Assembly: GCA_013042825.1 (NCBI GenBank)
Contig: JABDPL010000116.1
Coordinates: forward strand, 1 to 11,075
Source: Flavobacteriaceae bacterium
GTDB lineage: Bacteria > Bacteroidota > Bacteroidia > Flavobacteriales > Flavobacteriaceae
Length of the DNA stretch: 11,075 bases
Reading direction: 5' to 3'
In this document: positions 7,830 through 11,075 of the stretch, one piece after another
How the letters are laid out: each line of letters starts with the position of its first letter
Position numbering within the stretch: position 1 is the stretch's first letter
Made by a program: the position numbers and the translations under genes
Notes under the pieces: generated by a model
Seen by the model: only the letters and a program-made list of their open reading frames with translations
Databases searched by the model: none
Told to the model about the DNA's origin: nothing

Positions 7830-8944
7830 ATAAAATATGATTTAAAGGTTTGTACAACTCTATCTAGCTCATCTTCAGTTAAATTAGACCCGCTAGGCAA
7901 ACATAAGCCTTTTTCAAATAATCGGTCGGAAACACCATTCAAATATTTAGGTGCATCCTTGAAAACAGGCTGCTGGTGCATGGGCTTCCAAAGCGGTCTG
8001 CATTCTATGTTTTTAGATTCGAAATGCGTGCGAATGTCTTCGCGCATCTCGAAGCTTTTCGTTAATACGCAACTGAGCCATCTGTTTGAAAAGCAATTCT
8101 CGGGTTCCTCCAAAAAGGAAATGGAATCACTTTCCAGGGCTTGCTTGTAAAATTCGTGGTTTGATCGGCGTTGTTTCACACGGTCATCTAATACTTCAAG
8201 CTGTCCTCGGCCAATACCAGCTACTATATTCGACATCCTGTAATTGTAACCTATGTGCGAATGTAAATAGGCCGGACTCTCATCCCGGGCCTGCGTTGAT
8301 AAAAAAATCGCCTTGTGTTTTAGCTCGTCAGAATGCGATACCAATGCACCGCCACCGGAAGTGGTTATGATCTTGTTGCCATTGAACGACAATACCGAGA
8401 AATTACCGAAAACACCACATTTCTTGTCCCTGAAGCGACTGCCCAAAGCTTCTGCACTGTCCTCAACAACAGGGATATCATAAGCTTTGGCCACTTCATG
8501 AACAGCATCGACATCATATGGCATGCCGTACAAATGAACAGCAATTATGGCTTTTGGTTTGTTTCCTTTTTTAATTCTGTCTTTAATGGCAGTTTCCAGA
8601 AGCTCGGGTGAAATATTCCAAGAATCCGGTTCACTGTCTACAAAAACAGGGGTCGCCCCCTGGTAAACAATCGGATTAGCCGATGCCGAAAAGGTCATAC
8701 TCTGACAAAGAACCTCATCTCCGGCCTCTACACCCAGTAATACCAACGACAAATGAATAGCCGCGGTACCGGAACTCAGTGCAGCAACGTAAACACCATC
8801 CCCCAGATAGGCTTCCAAGCCCGCTTCAAATGCGTTGACATTAGGCCCGAGAGGAGCAATCCAATTCGTGGCAAAGGCTTCTTCTATGTATTTCTGTTCA
8901 CGTCCGCTCATATGAGGAGACGATAGCCAGATCTTACGATCCAT
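7826..8944 (-). CDS. DegT/DnrJ/EryC1-type sugar aminotransferase (PglE-like)
   Basis: A 372-residue PLP enzyme that would transfer an amino group, usually from glutamate, to the 4-keto sugar made by the adjacent dehydratase, giving a UDP-4-amino-4,6-dideoxy-HexNAc. It opens with WLSSPHMSGREQKYIEEAF and NWIAPLGPNV, typical of this subgroup. PLP contacts visible are SSGTAAIHL (57-65), D162 in VVEDSAEALGS, and the Schiff-base lysine K191 in SFNGNKIITTSGGG. That block is the PglE-like form rather than the GEGG variant of many DegT enzymes. It is the first gene of the operon, starting at ATG 8944. Bacillosamine modules usually also carry a PglD-type acetyltransferase and a PglC-type sugar transferase; neither is visible here, so the final sugar is uncertain. 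Confidence 0.93.
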   Translation of the reverse strand: MDRKIWLSSPHMSGREQKYIEEAFATNWIAPLGPNVNAFEAGLEAYLGDGVYVAALSSGTAAIHLSLVLLGVEAGDEVLCQSMTFSASANPIVYQGATPVFVDSEPDSWNISPELLETAIKDRIKKGNKPKAIIAVHLYGMPYDVDAVHEVAKAYDIPVVEDSAEALGSRFRDKKCGVFGNFSVLSFNGNKIITTSGGGALVSHSDELKHKAIFLSTQARDESPAYLHSHIGYNYRMSNIVAGIGRGQLEVLDDRVKQRRSNHEFYKQALESDSISFLEEPENCFSNRWLSCVLTKSFEMREDIRTHFESKNIECRPLWKPMHQQPVFKDAPKYLNGVSDRLFEKGLCLPSGSNLTEDELDRVVQTFKSYFI

Positions 8945-8982
8945 AGGTCAGTTCGATTAATCTATAAAATTACCACATTATG

Positions 8983-8998
8983 TTTTCAGTAGTGAAAA
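8983..8998. promoter_or_regulatory. short dyad upstream of the polysaccharide operon
   Basis: TTTTCA (8983-8988) and TGAAAA (8993-8998) are perfect 6-bp inverted arms around GTAG, ending 39 bp before the aminotransferase ATG. A 7/8 match to the -7 element, TAATTTTC on the - strand (9001-8994), overlaps the distal arm, so the dyad could be an operator or a leader hairpin. I see no well-placed TTG for that element. Such short AT-rich dyads also arise by chance. Confidence 0.25.
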
Positions 8999-9153
8999 TT
9001 ATTCTACTAAAAACCGAGATAATTATTCAATCATAAATTTGAGATTGCTAAAGTATTTAGGTTAAATATCTGATTATCTATATTAATTGGATAATAAACA
9101 CGATGAAGAACCAAAATTTACGATTTATCTCCCAGACCTCTAACTCCTGTTAA

Positions 9154-9185
9154 ATCAGCATGCTGACCACTGCGCAGCATCTGAT
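9154..9185. repeat. imperfect 11-bp inverted repeat in the intergenic stretch
   Basis: ATCAGCATGCTG (9154-9165) pairs with CAGCATCTGAT (9175-9185) over 11 bp with one bulged C (9159), leaving a 9-nt loop. The left arm also contains the self-palindrome CAGCATGCTG. Outside it, CCTGTT (9146-9151) and AACAGG (9215-9220) are a further complementary pair. No T-run follows on either strand, so it is not a standard terminator. It may be a structured RNA, a protein-binding site or a dispersed repeat unit. Confidence 0.5.
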
Positions 9186-9273
9186 GAGAGGATTTCAAAT
9201 CAGATTACCGAAAAAACAGGAATCCAATTTCAATTTAGTACATATAACACCTGACCAACTGGTGAATTAAGAC

Positions 9274-9298
9274 AGCCGTTTTACGTTATAAAACAGCT
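9274..9298 (-). terminator. hairpin overlapping the stop of the acyltransferase-like gene
   Basis: On the - strand, AGCTGTTTTA (9298-9289) and TAAAACGGCT (9283-9274) form a 10-bp stem with one G-U pair around the 5-nt loop TAACG. The stem begins inside the TAG stop codon of the gene at 9297-10376. Downstream there is only GTCTTAATTC, no strong U-tract, so it could be a weak intrinsic terminator or a 3'-end stabilising hairpin. Confidence 0.45.
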
Positions 9299-10376
9299 AT
9301 TTTAGGTGCAAATCCTTATAAGGCACCCTACATTTCCTGTAAAGCGGAAAAAAATCTTTATCGATTCGGTATTCTAAATAGTCTATTCCGGAGAGTTTAC
9401 TGTAAATCTCCTGATCGATGATTTTGCGTCCGGTCTGGAAGTCGATGATATCACCTGGGAAAAATGATTTTTTATAACGGAATATACCGTCGTCATAGCC
9501 ATAGCCTCCCCCGAGCACATAATACCTCTTCTTGTTGTTAACAGCCCATCGTATCACCTCATGCTTCAATATTTCATTCGGCCGCAAGGGGAAATACTCG
9601 GCAAGGGTTCCACCTATAAATCCATATATGGTGTCCTTAGAGATCAAAACCAATTCTGCAGCAATTGGGATATTATCCTTTAAGGTCAGGGCGATTAAGC
9701 AGCTCTCAGGATTATTCCTGATAAAGGTCTTTAATTTATCTGACGGATGATAGTATATGGTTTCAGCATTATTTCGATCAAGGGTGTGTTTAAATATCTT
9801 ATAAAAGGCTTTGAATTCCTCTTCGGAAATTGTCCTGTGACAGATCTTTACCGTCAGGCCAACCTTCCTGGCCCGCCGGATGTTGGTTCTGACCTTATGA
9901 ACATAATTTTTCCAGATCATATCAGGTTCAATTATTCTACCCTTGATATTGTGCATTCCCGGAACCACCGTACCGGAATAAAACCTGTGATTGCCGGTTA
10001 AATTGAATCGAATAAATTCAGAAATCACCTGGTTTTCTTGATACCAGCGATCAACAACAGACCAGAAGTGGCATAATACAGAAATTTCGGAGTTATTAGC
10101 CAGTAACGGACCGCTGTAGCCCCAGGTCGAAATTGAGTCGTAGTAAGTAATACCGCCGGGGGAAGCTTCAATTGGTCTGATATATACAGGCATGACTACA
10201 ACCGCTTCGCCCGTATCATCATTCAGTACAAATGCCCGGGCTCGTTCCAGGCCATCATAGAAGGTATCCAGGAACTCCCCTTTGTAATAGGGGTGGTCAA
10301 CATTCATGGTCTGAAGTACACGCCGGTATTCACTCTGTCCTTCAGCAGTACTAAGATCAAGTACGAATAGATTCAT
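9297..10376 (-). CDS. FemAB/GNAT-fold acyltransferase-like protein
   Basis: A 359-residue soluble protein without signal peptide or TM segment. It fits the FemAB-like GNAT_6 superfamily of proteins that use aminoacyl-tRNA or acyl-CoA and often occur in cell-wall and polysaccharide loci. Supporting segments are YDSISTWGYSGPLL (79-92), VHKVRTNIRRARKVGLTV (159-176), AAELVLISKDTIYGFIGGTLAEY (239-261), and LGGGYGYDDGIFRYKKSFFP (288-307); the last resembles the C-terminal LGGG...(F/L)xxFKxxF motif of this group. Length is normal for the family. Donor and acceptor cannot be deduced. The location invites a role in acylating an amino sugar or a cell-envelope component, but it is 352 bp from the operon and probably transcribed separately. 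ATG start at 10376; a palindrome lies 68-84 bp upstream. Confidence 0.82.
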   Translation of the reverse strand: MNLFVLDLSTAEGQSEYRRVLQTMNVDHPYYKGEFLDTFYDGLERARAFVLNDDTGEAVVVMPVYIRPIEASPGGITYYDSISTWGYSGPLLANNSEISVLCHFWSVVDRWYQENQVISEFIRFNLTGNHRFYSGTVVPGMHNIKGRIIEPDMIWKNYVHKVRTNIRRARKVGLTVKICHRTISEEEFKAFYKIFKHTLDRNNAETIYYHPSDKLKTFIRNNPESCLIALTLKDNIPIAAELVLISKDTIYGFIGGTLAEYFPLRPNEILKHEVIRWAVNNKKRYYVLGGGYGYDDGIFRYKKSFFPGDIIDFQTGRKIIDQEIYSKLSGIDYLEYRIDKDFFPLYRKCRVPYKDLHLK

Positions 10377-10443
10377 TTGGGAGAACCTTTAATTTTACAG
10401 GCTCCAGCCAAGATATGTTGACCGGAGTAACATCGGAAATTTC

Positions 10444-10460
10444 AATAACAGTCTGTTATT
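10444..10460. promoter_or_regulatory. 17-bp perfect palindrome, possible operator
   Basis: AATAACAG (10444-10451) and CTGTTATT (10453-10460) are perfect 8-bp inverted arms around one central T. With a one-base centre it is a poor RNA hairpin but a good shape for a dimeric repressor site. It lies 68-84 bp upstream of the acyltransferase-like ATG, within the 254-bp gap (10377-10630) that otherwise shows no gene. No exact TAnnTTTG promoter was found around it, so the regulatory role is inferred from position and symmetry only. Confidence 0.4.
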
Positions 10461-10630
10461 TTCTTAAGTGGTTATACGAAATCCACAACTAATAAATTTA
10501 CGAAAAAAACGAGATTCTGGTTTATGATTTTCGAATAAATCTATGGATATTAAAGCTCTTAAATGCGACTTGATCAGTTCTCTAAAGCAATACATTCACA
10601 ATCTGGAATTGCTCCCTAATCATAAAAATG

Positions 10631-11075
10631 TTATCGCCTGTGTCGTCTGCCGTTCTCATCATAATAATGACAAACACAGTCTTTACCATATAAACCAAGG
10701 CTATGCAGCATGCGTTTGGTTAATTCCGCTGTTTTCATTTTGAAATTATCTAATGCGGTATATCCAAAATTATTGGAACTGATAGAAGTTGTAACCCCAT
10801 AAACACAATGCCACCAATTCTTGGGAATGAACAGCATATAGCCTGGCTCAAGCAGTGCGTACCTCACATGAACATCTTTGAAAGATGCATTTTTCTCGGG
10901 ATCGAACTGTTCTAAGGAAACAGTGCTCAATTTCGAGCCGGGTTCATACTTATCGCTTATGCACATATCACCATCATCCTGGGGAGAGGCCAACAGTACG
11001 AGCTTTTTACCATAAATCTGTGCCAGGATATTATCTTTTAATCTGTCGGTATGCCAACCGGTTATTGTTCCCGGC
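10631..11075 (-). CDS. JmjC/cupin-8 oxygenase-like protein, 5' end outside window
   Basis: The - strand frame is open from the window edge to TAA (10633-10631), about 148 codons, so this is a partial gene whose start lies beyond 11075. The first residues read PGTITGWHTDRLKDNILAQI, then YGKKLVLLASPQDDGDM. A later block is LLEPGYMLFIPKNWWHCVYG, then TTSISSNNFGYT. This is the cupin-8/JmjC layout: HxD iron ligands (His at 11053-11051, Asp at 11047-11045), a downstream Asn and GKK lysine, and the third iron ligand His at 10810-10808 in NWWHCV. Such enzymes use Fe(II) and 2-oxoglutarate to hydroxylate proteins or small molecules; the substrate here is unknown. A TTG at 10993 is not the start, since conserved iron-binding residues lie upstream of it. 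Confidence 0.8.
   Translation of the reverse strand, partial: PGTITGWHTDRLKDNILAQIYGKKLVLLASPQDDGDMCISDKYEPGSKLSTVSLEQFDPEKNASFKDVHVRYALLEPGYMLFIPKNWWHCVYGVTTSISSNNFGYTALDNFKMKTAELTKRMLHSLGLYGKDCVCHYYDENGRRHRR

Larger units (their letters stand above)
8945..9296. other. 352-bp intergenic stretch, no confident gene
   Basis: This separates the polysaccharide operon from the acyltransferase-like gene, both on the - strand. The half next to the operon (8945 to about 9115) is very AT-rich and should contain the operon promoter; I found no exact TTG / TAnnTTTG pair there on the - strand, only 7/8 matches such as TAATTTTC (9001-8994). The other half (about 9120-9260) is less AT-rich, has an imperfect inverted repeat and short open stretches on both strands, and could be gene remnant or structured RNA. 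No protein can be supported. Confidence 0.6.

Noticed and set aside
9034..9041. TAAATTTG, exact -7 element match on the + strand
   Set aside because: No TTG at the proper distance upstream and no + strand gene downstream.
9103..9153. 16-codon + strand frame starting MKNQNLRF
   Set aside because: Too short, no conserved feature, no promoter; likely chance.
10543..10743. 66-codon + strand frame in the gap and over the cupin gene
   Set aside because: More than half is antisense to the cupin-like gene, and the remainder has no motif or promoter match.
10631..10993. Treating the cupin-like gene as a complete 120-residue protein starting at 10993
   Set aside because: The codon there is an internal TTG, and the frame continues upstream through the GWHTD iron-binding motif to the window edge.

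Overview
The window looks like chromosomal DNA from a member of the Flavobacteriaceae (Bacteroidota). The protein sequences of AroB, proline dehydrogenase and the polysaccharide-export pair have flavobacterial character. Intergenic DNA is AT-rich, starts lack Shine-Dalgarno sequences, and the best promoter follows the Bacteroidota TTG / TAnnTTTG pattern. I see no rRNA, tRNA, CRISPR array, insertion sequence or phage gene.

Left part (1-2763) is housekeeping. It holds a possible 3' tail of a + strand gene at the very edge, a small acidic conserved-type protein (36-314, -), 3-dehydroquinate synthase aroB (429-1496, -, GTG start), and a divergent monofunctional proline dehydrogenase (1624-2763, +). 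The proline dehydrogenase is unusual: its family-typical N-terminus can be read upstream of the apparent GTG start, but it is interrupted by two in-frame stop codons.

Middle part (2758-8944, all -) is a compact surface-polysaccharide operon. It reads, in transcription order, a DegT-type sugar aminotransferase of the PglE kind, a membrane-anchored UDP-sugar 4,6-dehydratase (CapD/PglF kind), a Wza-like outer-membrane export lipoprotein, and a Wzc-like co-polymerase/tyrosine autokinase. Junctions are a TTGA stop/start overlap, a 1-nt gap and a 16-nt gap, so they are probably cotranscribed and translationally coupled. The first two enzymes should make a UDP-4-amino-4,6-dideoxy-HexNAc (bacillosamine precursor type) for the exported glycan, and the last two build the export channel. 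The operon ends on the proline dehydrogenase stop codon with no intergenic space.

Right part (8945-11075) is accessory. A 352-bp non-coding stretch contains an imperfect 11-bp inverted repeat and a hairpin at the end of the next gene. A FemAB/GNAT-fold acyltransferase-like gene follows (9297-10376, -), with a 17-bp perfect palindrome upstream. Last is the 3' part of a JmjC/cupin-8 Fe(II)/2-oxoglutarate oxygenase-like gene (10631 to beyond 11075, -). These are probably further cell-surface or glycan-modifying functions next to the export operon, but their substrates cannot be read from sequence. I found no clear novel multi-gene system. The strongest oddities are the broken proline dehydrogenase N-terminus and the structured intergenic stretch at 9146-9220.
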